A stretch of 64,000 bases of DNA from Talpa occidentalis (GCF_014898055.3 NW_023601433.1:82841106-82905105); one strand, 5' to 3'; counted from the first letter of the stretch, positions 21,470-32,850 are shown. Notes: generated by a model not told the origin, from the sequence alone. Program-made: numbers and translations.

Positions 21470-21707
21470 GGCCTCCCTGGTAGCCTAGGGGTTAAGTCTC
21501 AGCACTATTACTGTGATGGCCCAAGTTCCATCCCCTGCCAGGGAGCTGACCCACATGGCACCGCAGACCTCTCCTGTCTCACCCTCTGCTCCCCTCAGCA
21601 GTGTATTTCAATAGATCCGCCTGTTCTGCTCCCCACTGTCTCTGGTGAATCTTCTCCCCGACCTGCACCTCTGACCTATACCCCAGTTCTGCAAGAAGAG
21701 AAAAAAC
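21470..21707 (+). mobile_element. tRNA-derived SINE (copy 6, head type B)
   Basis: Head 'gcctccctggtagcctaggg' then 'gtctcagcactattactgtg' and 'atggcccaagttccatcc', followed by the common body. It stops after 'ccccagttctgcaagaag' and lacks the 'gcataaataaataaatc' tail seen in type A copies. Confidence 0.92.
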
Positions 21708-21709
21708 AC

Positions 21710-22765
21710 ATTGCCTGAAACTTTCACTCGCCATGGGGATCACCCCATGTAAGAAGAGTCCCTCTCTGCCTATCTTCTGATCTGTCCCAAACTTGTAGTG
21801 TGACTTTAAGCAAGCATTCAGAGACCACAACCTGAAAGAGTATTGCACTCCCTGGTAAACTTGGGGTGCTTTTTCTCCTTTTCTTTCACAAGTTCACAAT
21901 GGACCCCAAGAGGCAGGTGATTTTGAACCTGATCGGGAAAGACAGTCTTGCCTGCTGGAATGACAGGCTGTGAGTTAAATGCAGACTGAAGTAAGAAGAG
22001 ACCATAATGTTCAATTGAGAAAGAGAGGAATAAAAATATCCCAGGGCAACTAAAAACTGTCATCCAAACATATGAAAATGTTCCAGATAGTTTAGTGATA
22101 AGCAGGAAATTGCTGGAAAAACCAACAGTCTTAGAAGGAGAAAATTGCAGTTTGAAGGGGAATTGTATTGAGGTAAGTGTCTGTGTCATAAAGTTTATTA
22201 TTTTATTAGTTTTAATAGGTGGGTAGATAAGCTAATAGCAATAGGATTTACTTTAAAGATCAACACCATAGACTCTGCTGTTTATTATTTGATAGTAATG
22301 TGTCTCGGGGGGTTGGGGGAGGACATTACCTCTCAGACAAAGCCTAACGGCCATGGATACAGGTCCTTTTGGAGCCACACGCGCATGGATGTCCTCCTGT
22401 GAGCTCACATCTCTGGCAGGGGTTTTGTTTGGATAATATGTCCCTGGGATAATCTGCTTCTTGGAGATCTGTGAGAGCTTTCGGCTCCCAGTTTGGATTC
22501 TAGAGGCAGAAGAAAGAACTGGAGCTCACCCTTCTCAGAACTCTTCTATCCAGAGGTGAGTCCATACCTAGATCCTGAATATATTGTAAGATATAGATTA
22601 GAGGGAGCATTAAAAGAAATAATGTGTTCAACTCATTTAGCTCAGTGCCTGGTGAATCTGAACTAAGAGCAGGTCTTGAGGGAAACAGCAAGACTGGGAA
22701 ATGACTGAGTTCTGGAGGGAGGGGACAGCTGGATTCGCAGTCCTCACACTGAAATGCATGTGGCT
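21710..22765. other. Single-copy non-coding stretch, nothing recognised
   Basis: Open frames are up to about 120 codons with no domain. No transposon or RNA gene is recognised. Confidence 0.5.
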
Positions 22766-23035
22766 TTAAACTATCTCGCCACTCGATTCCACTGCTGGGT
22801 ATCTAGCCAAAGAATGCAAAACACTCATTCAAATACGTTCCTATGTTCACTGCAGCACGATTTACAATAGCCAAGTTATGGAAACAACATAAGTGCCCAG
22901 AGACAGTTGGGTGGATTGCGAAGATGTGGTGTATATATACAATGGAATACTACTCAGCCATAAAAAAGGTGCACATTTGCCATTTCTGACACCATGGATG
23001 GAACTGGAAAGGATAATGCTAAGCAAAGTAAGTCC
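22766..23035 (+). mobile_element. LINE-1 ORF2 3' fragment
   Basis: 'cactgctgggtatctagcc', 'cactgcagcacgatttacaa', 'tagccaagttatggaaacaa', 'caatggaatactactcagcc' and 'ccatggatggaactgg' are the hallmark words of the L1 ORF2 C-terminal coding end. The reading frame is disrupted, so this is a dead copy. Confidence 0.88.
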
Positions 23036-23094
23036 TCCTGCTCCTCCCATTCCGCCTTCCCCTGCCCCTCCCCCCTCCTTCGTTTGTACTGCCT

Positions 23095-23365
23095 TACTAT
23101 AAAGGACATTACTGGGAAAATTTGCCAATTGGTGAGATATGAACTAGGTCTGTCAACTAAATAATTATCTTGCATCTGTACCAATACAACTCTCCAATTT
23201 CACTAGTTTTCCTGTGATGATGTAAGAGACTGTCTCCTTGCTTTTAGGAAATAAACACTAAATTATTTAGAGGTAAGGGGGAATTAAGTGTGCAGTTGAA
23301 TCTCAAATGGTCTAGGAAAAAAGAAGGGGAGATTTAGGCAAATGTGCTGAGATTCTCACATTTGG
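23095..23365 (+). mobile_element. Old L1M-type 3' end
   Basis: 'aaaggacattactgggaaaa', 'ctaggtctgtcaactaaat', 'cttgcttttaggaaataaac' and 'actaaattatttagagg' resemble the 3' UTR of old L1ME-type elements (aaaggacattattggg... ttcttaggaaatacac... agtatttagggg). It lies just after the ORF2 fragment in the same orientation, so both may be one element split by the C/T-rich stretch at 23036-23094. Confidence 0.6.
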
Positions 23366-23393
23366 GGGATTAGATAAGGCGTGCATGGGGCCA

Positions 23394-23669
23394 GGCCTCC
23401 CTAGTGGTGCAAGGGGTTAAGCACCGCACTATGAAGCTGTCTGCGGCATGAAGCTCTGCAGCACGAGTTCAATCCCCAGCCGGCCAGGGAACAACCCACA
23501 TGATACAGCAGACCTCTCTGGCCTTGCCTGCTGCTCCCCTCAGCAGTGTATTTCAGTCAGTCTGCCTGTTCTGCTCCCCACTCTGTCTCTGGTGAGTCCT
23601 CTCACCCCCGCATCTCTGGCCTGTACCCCAGCTCTTGCATGCATAAATAAATCTTTAAAAAAAAAAAAA
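23394..23669 (+). mobile_element. tRNA-derived SINE (copy 7, head type A with local duplication)
   Basis: Head 'ggcctccctagtggtgcaag', then 'ctatgaagctgtctgcgg' immediately followed by 'catgaagctctgcagcacg', so 'atgaagct' occurs twice within the head. Body and tail are standard. Flanks 'gtgcatgggg' and 'gtgcacaggggc' look like a diverged target-site duplication. Confidence 0.95.
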
Positions 23670-23754
23670 GAGTGCACAGGGGCTCTTTGCAACTTCTATG
23701 TTAGTCAGAAGTGGTGTCAAAAGAAAAAGTTAAAGAGGAAAATTTACCTCAGTG

Positions 23755-23860
23755 CCGCCATTTGGAATTCTGACTTGACTTCTCTGAGCCTCAATTTTCT
23801 CCTCTAAAAATGTGGATTTCAGTACCAGCATAAAGAACCTTTTCTTTCAGAGGACATGGC
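23755..23860 (+). mobile_element. MIR SINE fragment
   Basis: 'cttctctgagcctcaatttt' and 'ctcctctaaaaatgtgg' match the MIR core. 24055-24130 ('gggttgtcgtgggaagg', 'cacagtgcttggctc') looks like a second MIR 3' piece in the same orientation. Confidence 0.6.
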
Positions 23861-24145
23861 TAATGCAGTAAGATAGCCCACCCTAAACCTCTTAAGTCAG
23901 GAGATGGGGGCAGAGCCAGGAGGAGGGTAAAGGACTGGAGCCTGCACGGCACACGTTTCCTAGGGACAAGTCAGGGTTTTGCACTTGGCTGTTCCCCCAT
24001 ATAAGTTGTGACAAATCAGACAGACCAGGGAATCCTACTTCAAACAGTGCTTTCTTTTCAGGGTTGTCGTGGGAAGGAAACAAGATCATCTCCAGAGAGA
24101 ACTTACACAGTGCTTGGCTCTAAGTAGGGAGCAAGTCGTGCTGGT

Positions 24146-24160
24146 CAAGATGGCCGCCAT
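24146..24160. promoter_or_regulatory. Overlapping opposed YY1-like motifs
   Basis: The 15-mer CAAGATGGCCGCCAT carries an ATGGC core on each strand. The match to CAAGATGGC-type YY1 sites is good on the plus strand. It is a motif call only. Confidence 0.3.
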
Positions 24161-24925
24161 GCTGGCTGCTCTGTCAGTTAATCAGTTTCATGTTTGTCTG
24201 AGCAACAAATCTGGAAGGCGGGGTCGGGGGGCCACCCACTGTGTCCCACTCCGTGTGCTTTGCTACTGCCTGGAGGTCAAGGTGAAGTTCTTTCCAGAAA
24301 GACAGGTTTGGTCAGTGAGTGGCATTCTGGCCATGGTGTCAGGCAAAGAACACCAACCCCGCAGCCTCATCACAGGTTCAGCCTGGTGGCTGCAGAGCTG
24401 AAGACAAGAGGTCAAAGCTGTTTTCTTCAACCCACACACCTGGTTAAGGGCTCATGGTGAGCAAATCCAAAGCAGAGTGACAGGGGAAGGTAAACTGGTA
24501 GGAAGTGAACAAGGTGGTGACACAGCAATTCAGAACCAGGATGAAGCAACTTTCTGGCTTTTATAAGAATTCTTTGTGAACTTCTTCCTGCCTTCCTCGC
24601 CAGCTCCTCTACTCCTCCACCAGAAAATACATACAAACACCCAGCTTTCTAGTTCTGAAAAATCCCTCTGATGCTGAAGTAATCCAAACCCTCACTTCAC
24701 TATTTCCAAAAGTCCTCTAAGAAAAGTCCCTCCCCATGGCTTCAGGTCACCCTGACAGTGAGCAGCTCCCAGTTCTCAAAGAATCAGTCTCGGACCCTTA
24801 GGAGTTACCATCCAATGGGCAATGCTGAGGCAGTCTGGCAGGCTGAGCCCCCTTCAGAGAGCCAGGTCTTGGGCTAGTATCAGCATCCCAACAGTGCTTA
24901 CCAGATCCAAGACATCAAAGTGTGG
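24161..24925. other. Single-copy non-coding stretch, nothing recognised
   Basis: The plus-strand frame of about 110 codons beginning upstream at 24069 has no domain. No repeat or RNA gene is recognised. Confidence 0.45.
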
Positions 24926-25199
24926 GGCCTCCCTGGTGGCACAAGGGTTAAGACACAACCTATGAAGCTATCACAGCCGCTGCAGCACAAGTTCAATTCC
25001 TGGCCAGCCAGGGAGCAACCCACATGGCGCAACAGACCTCTCCTGTCTCGCCCACTGCTCCCCTCAGCAGTGTACTTCGGTCAATCTGCCTGTTCTGTTC
25101 CCTACTCTGTCTCTGGTGAATATTCTCACCCCCAGCACCTCTGGCGTGCCCCAGCTCTTGAATGCATAAATAAATAAATCTTTTTTTTTTTTAAAAAAG
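24926..25199 (+). mobile_element. tRNA-derived SINE (copy 8, head type A)
   Basis: Head 'ggcctccctggtggcacaag', B-box-like 'agttcaattcctggcc', body and tail 'tgcataaataaataaatc' are present. The 3' end is unusual, with T12 followed by A6. Flanks 'catcaaagtgt' and 'catcaaagtat' support a target-site duplication. Confidence 0.95.
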
Positions 25200-25499
25200 G
25201 CATCAAAGTATTTGGGCAAAGGAGTATGCAACCCAGAATTCCTTGTGAAAGTCCATTAAAGCTGATCACAGCCCACACCCTTGCCATCCCTCCTGCCTAG
25301 AATGTAGATTGCCATTTTCTTCTTCTGGTTAACTGCCTTCCTTCTGTAGACCCTCCTTCTTCACAGAGAACTTTTTCTCATAAAACCCTAGACGGGGTTC
25401 CCTCCCACTGCTAGGAAACCTCACGTCCTGTGCTTCCCTATGAGAACCCTCATTATACTTAATTGTAATTGCTTATGCAACTAATTGGCTTGAGGGCCA

Positions 25500-25740
25500 T
25501 AAAAGCCATCACTGGCACTCACTGAGCCACACCGTGTGCCACCTCCATTGTTCTTTGCAGACAGAGCTCATTGGGTCTCTAGAGGACCCTCTGCTGTTGG
25601 CACTGTTGTTGTTATCTTAATGCACAGAGAGGAATTGGAGGGCCAATGAGGTGGAGAGACCCACTCAGAGTCACACAGACAGGAAGGGGCTGGACCTAGG
25701 AGCAAGGCCAGGCTGTCCTGGGACAGTTCTGTGGGGACAA
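25500..25740 (-). mobile_element. MIR SINE, minus strand
   Basis: 'actgagccacaccgtgtgcc', then 'ggaattggagggccaatgag', 'cccactcagagtcacacag' and 'gaaggggctggacctagg' follow the reverse-strand MIR order. Confidence 0.6.
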
Positions 25741-25744
25741 CCTC

Positions 25745-26855
25745 TCTTTGGTAAGCCATCTCTAGGGAAGGTGGCTACCCTCGGGGTCTGGAAGAAAGCA
25801 GCCATGGAAGAACGTTGGCTGGGAAAAAGACAACTAACACCAAGAACAGTGAGCATCTGTGCAATTGACCAAATATTTCCACTCCCCCCTTCCAATTGCA
25901 TGAGAGGTTCTCACCTCCCGGGGCCTTGTGGTCAAGTGGCTGTAGCCATGGGGATAGTTCAAGCCAATGGGCTCAATGTGTCAAGTGCAGACCACAGTAA
26001 TCAACCACTACCACCAGAGTTTTCAAAATTTGCTTGTGATGGTGGCCACTCCATCAGCCTGGGTTCCCGAGTCATTCCAAGAAGACCCTCCAGGAAGTCC
26101 ATGATACGCAGGTAGTGTGAGTATCAAGACTGAGATGTTTGAAGCCACTGGGATTTAATTTTTAGGTCAGCGCAATCTAGTATGCATCTTGTCTGACACA
26201 CGATAAAAGCAAAACAAGATAATTAAATGATCTCTAGATGCTTTTAATTATATTAAAGTTAATATAATTATATCGATATTAATTTCAAGTCTCTGAACTC
26301 AAGCTCTGCTCTCTCTTCATCAAAAAAGGATACAGCAAATTATAGAGAGGAGTTAAACACTAGCACCAAACTCCCTCGAGTTATCAGAATAATTGAGAAC
26401 GGAAAGGAAATCATTTTCTCACTTGGGATTCAACTTTATTTCACATAAGTACAACCTAAACTATACAGCAACTAATTCCCACAAATAGGATTACACTGGT
26501 TAATTGCCATCAGGTTATAACTCCCCCCATCTAAAAGCTGGTGACCTTGGAACTAAGGATGGCTGGGATGTGGGTAGAAGATAAGGAAACAAATGGCATT
26601 CCTTTTAGTTCCTTTTCACCAGGCCAAAGGGTCCTTTGATGAACTCCAGAAAACCACAATCAGAAACTCAGATGAAATGTTCTCATTCCAAGAATTCAAA
26701 GATAGTCACAAAAAAGAGATTCCTGTTGCGTCTTAACCTATGAAACCTCCAACCCCCAGGAGCCTAAGCATTTCCCTGATGACTGGTGGCCACTTCTCGA
26801 ATATTCCTGCATCGTGGGTCACCCAGCTTCCACCTTCTAGAGGGACCATCTAAAG
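25745..26855. other. Non-coding stretch with a possible LTR tail
   Basis: 26110-26205 ('gtttgaagccactgggattt', 'gtctgacacacg') has the flavour of an old LTR 3' end, too weak to name. The rest is unassigned AT-rich DNA. An open frame of 154 codons at 25651-26115 has no domain. Confidence 0.4.
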
Positions 26856-26857
26856 AA

Positions 26858-26995
26858 CCACACCTCACCACCCGAGTCCAGATCACCTGGGAAGTGTGTA
26901 GAATACACAGATTCTCCTTCTGAATAGACTTTTCTGGGGAGTGGGGTCTGGAAATGCCCCTAGGCTCCTGGATAAATGTTGAGGAGCTCAGCTTT
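26858..26995 (+). mobile_element. MER5A-like hAT transposon relic
   Basis: 'cagatcacctgggaagtgtg', 'agaatacacagattctcc' and 'gggagtggggtctggaaatg' correspond to MER5A (atcacctggagggcttgtt... acagattgctgg... ggtctggggtgggg). It is a non-autonomous DNA transposon with no coding capacity. Confidence 0.6.
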
Positions 26996-27364
26996 AAGCC
27001 AGGTTTGCTAGGAGAACAGAGAACTAGGCTTCTGGATATTTGTGGGAAAGCCCAGGACCCAGCCCCCCTTGAGGATCTTCTGCAGATCCCTGAGCTACTC
27101 AGTGGCCTCTGTGCAGAGCCAGGTGTCCAGGGGAGCAGGAGGCTCATGTGCCAATCCTCCCCTGGGGCCTCATCTCGGTCCCTGGAGACTACACAGCTCA
27201 GCCAGTCACACGCCTGCCCTGCCTCCCATGTTGGTTTGGAAGTGGACACCAGTCTCAACTAAAGGGAAGAGAAGGATCTATCAATAAAATCCAGACCTGG
27301 GGAGAGGGGGCAGCTTCAAGATTGTTCATTCCCTCCTTCAAGATGCAACAGTGAAGCACCTTGT

Positions 27365-27490
27365 TATAACCAAGGGGGGCGGGGAAGGGCAACAGGGAAG
27401 AGGGAGAGGAGGAGGAAAATGGAAGCAAGGAAATGAGGGGGGAAGGGAGGGTGCGAGGGGAGGAGGGAGGAGAGAGAAAGAGAGGAAGGA
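27365..27490. repeat. Polypurine tract (G/A-rich)
   Basis: About 125 bases are nearly all A or G on the plus strand, with words like 'gggaagagggagaggaggag' and 'gggaggagagagaaagagag'. The reading frames here encode Gly/Arg/Glu runs by composition only. Confidence 0.9.
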
Positions 27491-28818
27491 CTCCCAGGAG
27501 CAGAAGCAGCCAAGCCCCATATCCCCACGTGGTGCCTGACATCCCTGCAATCACCAAGGCCTGAAAGAGAAGAAATCCAGAGACTATTTCAGTCAGTTTA
27601 ATCAGGGTTTTCTCTTTCTTGCTGCCCAAAGCCCTCTGCCTGACATTTATGATCACTGTCGCCAATCCTTGTAACATCCTATGAAGGACCCGGGTGGGAT
27701 TCGTTTTCCTCTACGGAAAGCAAAAGCCTTAGCTTCTCCTTGTACACACAGCTGTTCAGCTCTAGAAAATTAACCCCCTTCTGGCATCTGGATCCAAAGG
27801 AAAGGAAGGTGGAACTAGACCCGGTCTCGTCCCAGCTCTGTGCAACACTTCTCCTGATGAATCATCCTAAGCTCCATTTCTCACAGCTCTGGAATGAAAG
27901 GGTAGAACTGAGGTCCTCTCTCTACTCACAGGGCCTTACAGGGGAGCCCCCAACAGATAGTTCCTGGTCGCTATTCATAGTCATATGATTGTGGAGGGAG
28001 AAAAATGCTCCCAGACCATTTTTAAAGCATTGCATTAGTTGAAAATCTTCAAAAAAAGCAAATTATTCAAGAAAATCAAAGTTTTTTTTCTGGTTCTTTT
28101 GACAGATCAGAACATCTACTGGTGCTGGGCCCACATTTCCATGCCACAGCACCTGGCTAGGCCACAGCTGCTCTTTTAATTGAGGCGAATTTGCTCATGT
28201 CCCCAACTCCCCACAGCTCCCCGTGGTCTCCCCGCACAGACTGGGCGTCAGCAGCCTTTTATCATCTTGCACTCAGCTCACTTAGACCAACTTGCATTTC
28301 CTGCCGGGCTAAGTGGACATGTACTTTGCAATCGCAGATCTAAGACAATAGCCAAAGGCTTCAGGACCCCAGTTCTCTGGGGCCTTTTAAAGCAGACAGT
28401 GTTCGTCTTCACTTCGCAGCCTCACCCCAGACACGGGAGAAACTACCCAGGAAAATGACCCCCAACTCAGCCCACACGCGGTATTTCTTGGGCTCAGCTC
28501 ATTTCTGGGCTGCGTTTTCCATTTCCTCTCTGGACACTGCTGTTCCTCTCCTGCTCTGAGGTCTGTTTTCCAGCACAGGGGTGGTCAGCTCCCTGGGATT
28601 TGCAGGAAAAGCAGGATTTTGCATCATCGCCACCCCTCCTGTGCCAGTTTGGGGTTTACATTTGAGTCATTATTTACTGCCAGGGAGTTGGCACTTTGCA
28701 AACTCTTGGAATAAACAAAAATTTGTCTCTCCAGCACAAGTGGCAACAAATGTTGTAACTTCAAATGCTGGCCACCTACATTCCAGCTGAACAACAGTCT
28801 TCAAAGGTGGATGTGCCC
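27491..28818. other. Single-copy non-coding stretch
   Basis: No transposon is recognised. 28160-28330 ('cttttaattgaggcgaatttg', split at 20) has the mixed texture of conserved non-coding DNA, but no alignment is available. Open frames are under 95 codons. Confidence 0.4.
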
Positions 28819-29094
28819 GGGCCCTCCCCTGGTGTCGCAGCGGTTGAGCGCTGAGCTGCAAAGCTGCCCGCAGCCTCTGCAGCGCTGGTTCGATCCCCGG
28901 CCGCCGGCGAGTATCCCACATGGCGCAACAGACCTCTCCTGTCTTGCCCGCTGCTCCCCTCAGCAGTGTGTTTCCTCAATCTGCCTGTTCTGTTCCCCGC
29001 TCTGGCTCTGGTGAATTCTCTCGCCCTCCCGCACTTCTGACTGTACCCAGTGCTTGTATAAATAAATAAATAAATCTTTAAAAAAAAAAAAAAA
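28819..29094 (+). mobile_element. tRNA-derived SINE, young-looking (copy 9, head type A')
   Basis: The head reads 'ccctggtgtcgcagcggttg', then 'agcgctgagctgcaaagctg' and a consensus-quality B box 'ggttcgatccccgg' at 28887. Most head CpGs are intact. It is bracketed by a perfect 12-base target duplication, GTGGATGTGCCC at 28807-28818 and 29095-29106. Intact CpGs plus a perfect duplication suggest recent insertion relative to its siblings. Confidence 0.97.
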
Positions 29095-29246
29095 GTGGAT
29101 GTGCCCTTCTTGGTTGTCTGAAGGTGTCATTCCCAACAGCTGAACTGTGGCCTCCGAGGCTTGAGATGGGTGTTTGGCCACAAGTGTCTGATGGCCTTCT
29201 TGGCCATTGAGAGCGTGTGTTTCTGAACTGGACACCGGCTACTTTC

Positions 29247-29526
29247 TTTTTTTTTTTTTAATTTTTTATAAGATTTATTTATTTATGCGTACAAGAGCTG
29301 GGGTGCAGCCCAGAGATGCGGGGGTGGGGTGAGAGGAGTCACAGAGTGAGGAGCACAACAGGCAGATCTACTGAAATACACTGCTGAGGGGAGCAGCGGT
29401 CCAGTCAGGAGAGGTCTGCTGCACCATGTGGGTCAGCTGCCTGGCCGGGGATGGAACTCATGCTGCAGTGGCTGCAGATAGCTTCGTGGCACTGAGTCTT
29501 AACCCCTTGAACCACCAGGGAGGCCC
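29247..29526 (-). mobile_element. tRNA-derived SINE, minus strand (copy 10, head type A)
   Basis: Begins with T-rich sequence and 'agatttatttatttatgcg', runs through the reverse body and ends 'ccttgaaccaccagggaggc'. Flanks 'actggacac' at 29227-29235 and again at 29529-29537 suggest the target duplication, with a short offset on the left. It faces copy 9 about 150 bases away in inverted orientation. Confidence 0.95.
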
Positions 29527-29944
29527 CACACTGGACACTTTCTACATCTCCAATCAAGATGGCAAACTTCCTGCACTGGCTTCGGTGATCCCCTCTGTAC
29601 AAGGGGTACAATTAATGGATGTTGACCAAGCAAGCTGCATAGGACCTTGGACTTGCTCAGGGGCCCTTGCAGTTGCCTAACAGAGAAGACCTGGGGCTGC
29701 CCTTTCACCCAGCAGTGCTTTTCTGCGTCCTGTTTAATATGTTACAAAGCTTTATTAGAGTGTTGTTCTGTGAATAAAAAAGGGAAAGAGATAGGGAGGG
29801 GTAGGGAGGCTGCTAGCCTAGATGAAGCAATTTCCAATAGCTGAGAATGTGGAGATGCTATTTTTCTTGGAAATCAAATATGCAAACTTCCAACTTAAGC
29901 TACCTTTAAACTGAGGTCTCTCTGCTGTACCCCAAAGCAGAATG

Positions 29945-30075
29945 AGGGCAGCAGGGTGATCAAGAGCATAGACCCTATGATCAGGCCACCTGGGTTCAGT
30001 CCAGCTCTTCCATCTAACATCTGTGTGGGTTTGGGCAAATGAAGCAACATCTCTGTATCCCAAGTACCTTCCCTG
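29945..30075 (+). mobile_element. MIR SINE fragment
   Basis: 'gcagggtgatcaagagcat', 'gaccctatgatcaggccacc', 'tgggttcagtccagctcttc' and 'gtgtgggtttgggcaaatg' give the head and core of MIR in order. Confidence 0.8.
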
Positions 30076-30469
30076 AAAGCCATGGCAGCAACAACGTATC
30101 TACTGAGGATACTAAGTGTGCCAGGGAGATATTTAGTGCAAACCTGATATGCAGGGCGCCATCTTGGGCCAGCATATGGGCCTTTGTGGCTAGGCCTGGC
30201 TACAGTTCTCCTGCTCATGTATTCATGAGAGTGAGTATGATCAAGAATCTCGCCTTTGCAGGCACTTAGCAACCTGCTCAGGCCAAGATGGAAACGAGCA
30301 TGGTCTCTGTTCCTAAGGCCTAGCAGTCGCCGAGGAGCAGGCATGGAGCATGGGAAAGGCAAGAAATGTTCCGGGAGCTACAAGTGTCTGGGTGGAGCAC
30401 AGTGAGCTCAGAAGGCAAGCGGGGAGGCAGCCAAGGTTCTGCTGGCAACTGTGGGCCGTGCGAGGGCTG

Positions 30470-30615
30470 TGCTGTGAGGCCCTTCATGGCAGCCTGTGAA
30501 GCAGGAACTACTATGATAGTACCTTGACTTTACAACTGAGAAAACAAAGTATGAGGCTTGTCTGCATTGACTCTGCTAGCAGGCAGGAGAACAGGGGTTC
30601 AGATTCAAGTCTTGC
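30470..30615 (-). mobile_element. MIR SINE, minus strand
   Basis: 'ggaactactatgatagtacc', 'ttgactttacaactgag' and 'aaaacaaagtatgaggc', then 'acaggggttcagattcaag', follow the reverse-strand MIR. Confidence 0.7.
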
Positions 30616-30639
30616 AGGAGACCTGAACCTGGGTTGCTT

Positions 30640-31120
30640 AAAGTCAAGAAGGCAATGAAGGCCTAGGTGGTTAGCTGCCTGCCAATATCTATTCTCCCTT
30701 TCTTCTCAATGCCTGAATACCTGACTCTTAGCTAGGCACATAGACACTGAGAATAAAAACCACATTACCCAGACTCCCTTGCAGCTGCACCTGTCACATG
30801 TCTCCCATGTGACCAATAGCTATACCCTTAAAAGGCAAGGTCTCCTCCACCTCTTGTTCTCTTTTTACTACCTGGCATATGGAAGGGGGGAAAGGAGGGC
30901 TTAAATGTTATCTTAGAACTGACAGAGCAACAAGCTAGGAGGAGCTTGTGCCCCAGCATGATATGACAGAGTGGAAATTGCATGGCGTGAGATAGAGAGA
31001 AACGTCTACCTTGTTAAATGTCTACTTCTTCTTTAAGTCCTGAAAAGAAGTGGATTTAATGTCCCAGTAACACAAAGTTACAAACACTTTTTTTTTTTCC
31101 TTTAGGTGAGTTGTAACTTC
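30640..31120. mobile_element. Ancient mammalian repeat-like sequence, family unassigned
   Basis: 'cattacccagactcccttgc', 'agctgcacctgtcacatg', 'cccatgtgaccaatagc' and later 'gctaggaggagcttgtgcc' look like pieces of a mammal-wide transposon I have seen in other genomes (ctcccttgcagctagg..gccatgtgac). I cannot name the family with confidence. Confidence 0.35.
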
Positions 31121-31494
31121 AAGGAATTAAGACTTCAAGTGAATCTTGGGGGCACCCAAGAGGAGGGCTTTGGGCTCTAATATGGTTGGCATTTAGCCAG
31201 ACCAGCATCCACAGAATCTCAGTCACCAGGAGTCAGAAGTCAGTCACCATGAAGACAGCCTCTTTTGAGTAATAAAAACACTTTGACGACTCAATGAAGT
31301 TTTGTAAGGCTTTTGCAGCTGCACTCACTCTGGGTCCAGGCCACAAAGAGTAGACAGCAAGAGACACCACTCATCAAACAAGAGATAGCAGACCAGCACT
31401 GTCCCCCAACACCGCAGCAATCAATCATCCTTCACTAAAATTATTATGAATACAATCATTATTGACACGATGCCTAGACTTGACTTACTATAGC

Positions 31495-31640
31495 CTCTGT
31501 CATATTAAATGTTCAGTATAAGTAGCTGTTTCAATCCCCAATTTACAGCTGGCGAGATTGAGGCTCACAGAGACTAATGTACATTCTCACAGGCACAGAC
31601 TTAGAAGGAAAACTGGGGAGCCCATCTACACTGATTCCTG
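31495..31640 (-). mobile_element. MIR SINE, minus strand
   Basis: 'caatccccaatttacagctg' and 'gcgagattgaggctcacag' parallel the reverse-strand MIR core. Confidence 0.6.
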
Positions 31641-32845
31641 AGCCCTGCCTGCCTTGGATAGAACCATGCCATGGCTTCAGGCCACTTTCAGGAGAGAGGC
31701 AATCAGCCCAGGCTGGAAGTCACTGGTTCCCCCTAAAAGCAGCCCTTTCTCCCCAGCTCCTGGCCCCTCTACTTCTTTCAGAGATAAGAGATTTCTCACA
31801 TTTGAAATCACTAGGTGTTCTGAGAATGGCCCGTGGTCTCTTGCGTGTCTTAAAGTCAGGCGAGTCAAATCCAAACTCTTTATCTTCCTGGTCTCTCGGC
31901 ATCAGTGACCCAACCCAGCTGGGCTCATTTCCAGGTTCTGCTCCTCTGCTTCTCAGACCTGGCGCTTTCCCATGACGATCAGGCCCAGGATGGCTTTTTG
32001 GAGATGAGCCGACACGTAATCTAAGGCCACGCCCCACTTCTCGGCGACCCTTGGCCCGGGCAGACCCTGCTGCAGCCCCAGCAGCCCCAGCTCCCATCGG
32101 TGACACGAACAACCTCGCCATTCCCTGCTGTTCATCTTGCATCTTGGCCTGCTCTCAGCCTATAATTCTTTCCAAACTCGCCTGTATAAAATAATCATGT
32201 ACATGAAGTAAAACAGGAGTCTCATATACACACTTAATAACTCTTGTGTACTGTACAAGAGGGAATTCCACTTTATAACCCCCAGAGCTTTCGAATGGTT
32301 CTCATTTAGCTTCGCATTCCTGGTGTGAGATCTAAAACTTCTCTCTCTCTGCCCCAGCCTGTTGCTGCCTTTTGAAACTGTTGTGTCTCCAGATTCCTTG
32401 GGACCATTTCATCTCCATCTCTGCTTCTAATTGGGGGGTTTAAGTATTGCAGTTTAGCCCTAGAGCTAAATGTCAGGGTTTCACTTAAAATCCCATATTT
32501 TGGGAACTGAGCACATTGCACTGGGGAAGCTTCAAGTGCGAGCATGTCAGAGCAAATGGAGTTAAATGGATCAGCTAATCCTGGCAGCCCCGAGCTCAGC
32601 CCAGGGTAGAATAGAAGGTGGGTTCCCAACCCTGGTATTCAACAAGCACCTTGTGTAACACGGGGCACAGCACTGACCCTGCTTTGGCTTTTTTGCTCCA
32701 AGGGATCCCAAGTAGGTGGCAATAACCATCTCTAGGAAGTTAATTGGGCAATACTTAGGTCTAATCTTTGAGAGGGCAGCCACTGTCCAGTCACCTCTTA
32801 AACTGACTCCATGGATGTGGTCAGTTACCAAAATACCTAGGTTGT
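31641..32845. other. Single-copy stretch with conserved-looking interval
   Basis: No transposon is recognised. 32290-32600 ('gcttctaattggggggttta', 'tgtcagggtttcacttaaa', 'gatcagctaatcctggcag') alternates AT-rich homeodomain-like cores with GC-rich words. It resembles conserved non-coding DNA, unproven. Open frames up to about 140 codons lack domains. Confidence 0.4.
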
Positions 32846-32847
32846 TT

Positions 32848-32850
32848 TAA

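Noticed and set aside
24069..24401. Plus-strand frame with 'atggccgccatg' start region considered as a 5' coding exon
   Set aside because: The downstream peptide has no recognisable domain, and the ATG words are explained by the YY1-like motif; coding evidence is absent.
28819..28897. Possible tRNA gene (good A/B-box-like segment)
   Set aside because: It is the tRNA-derived head of a SINE; no complete cloverleaf with anticodon arm is evident.
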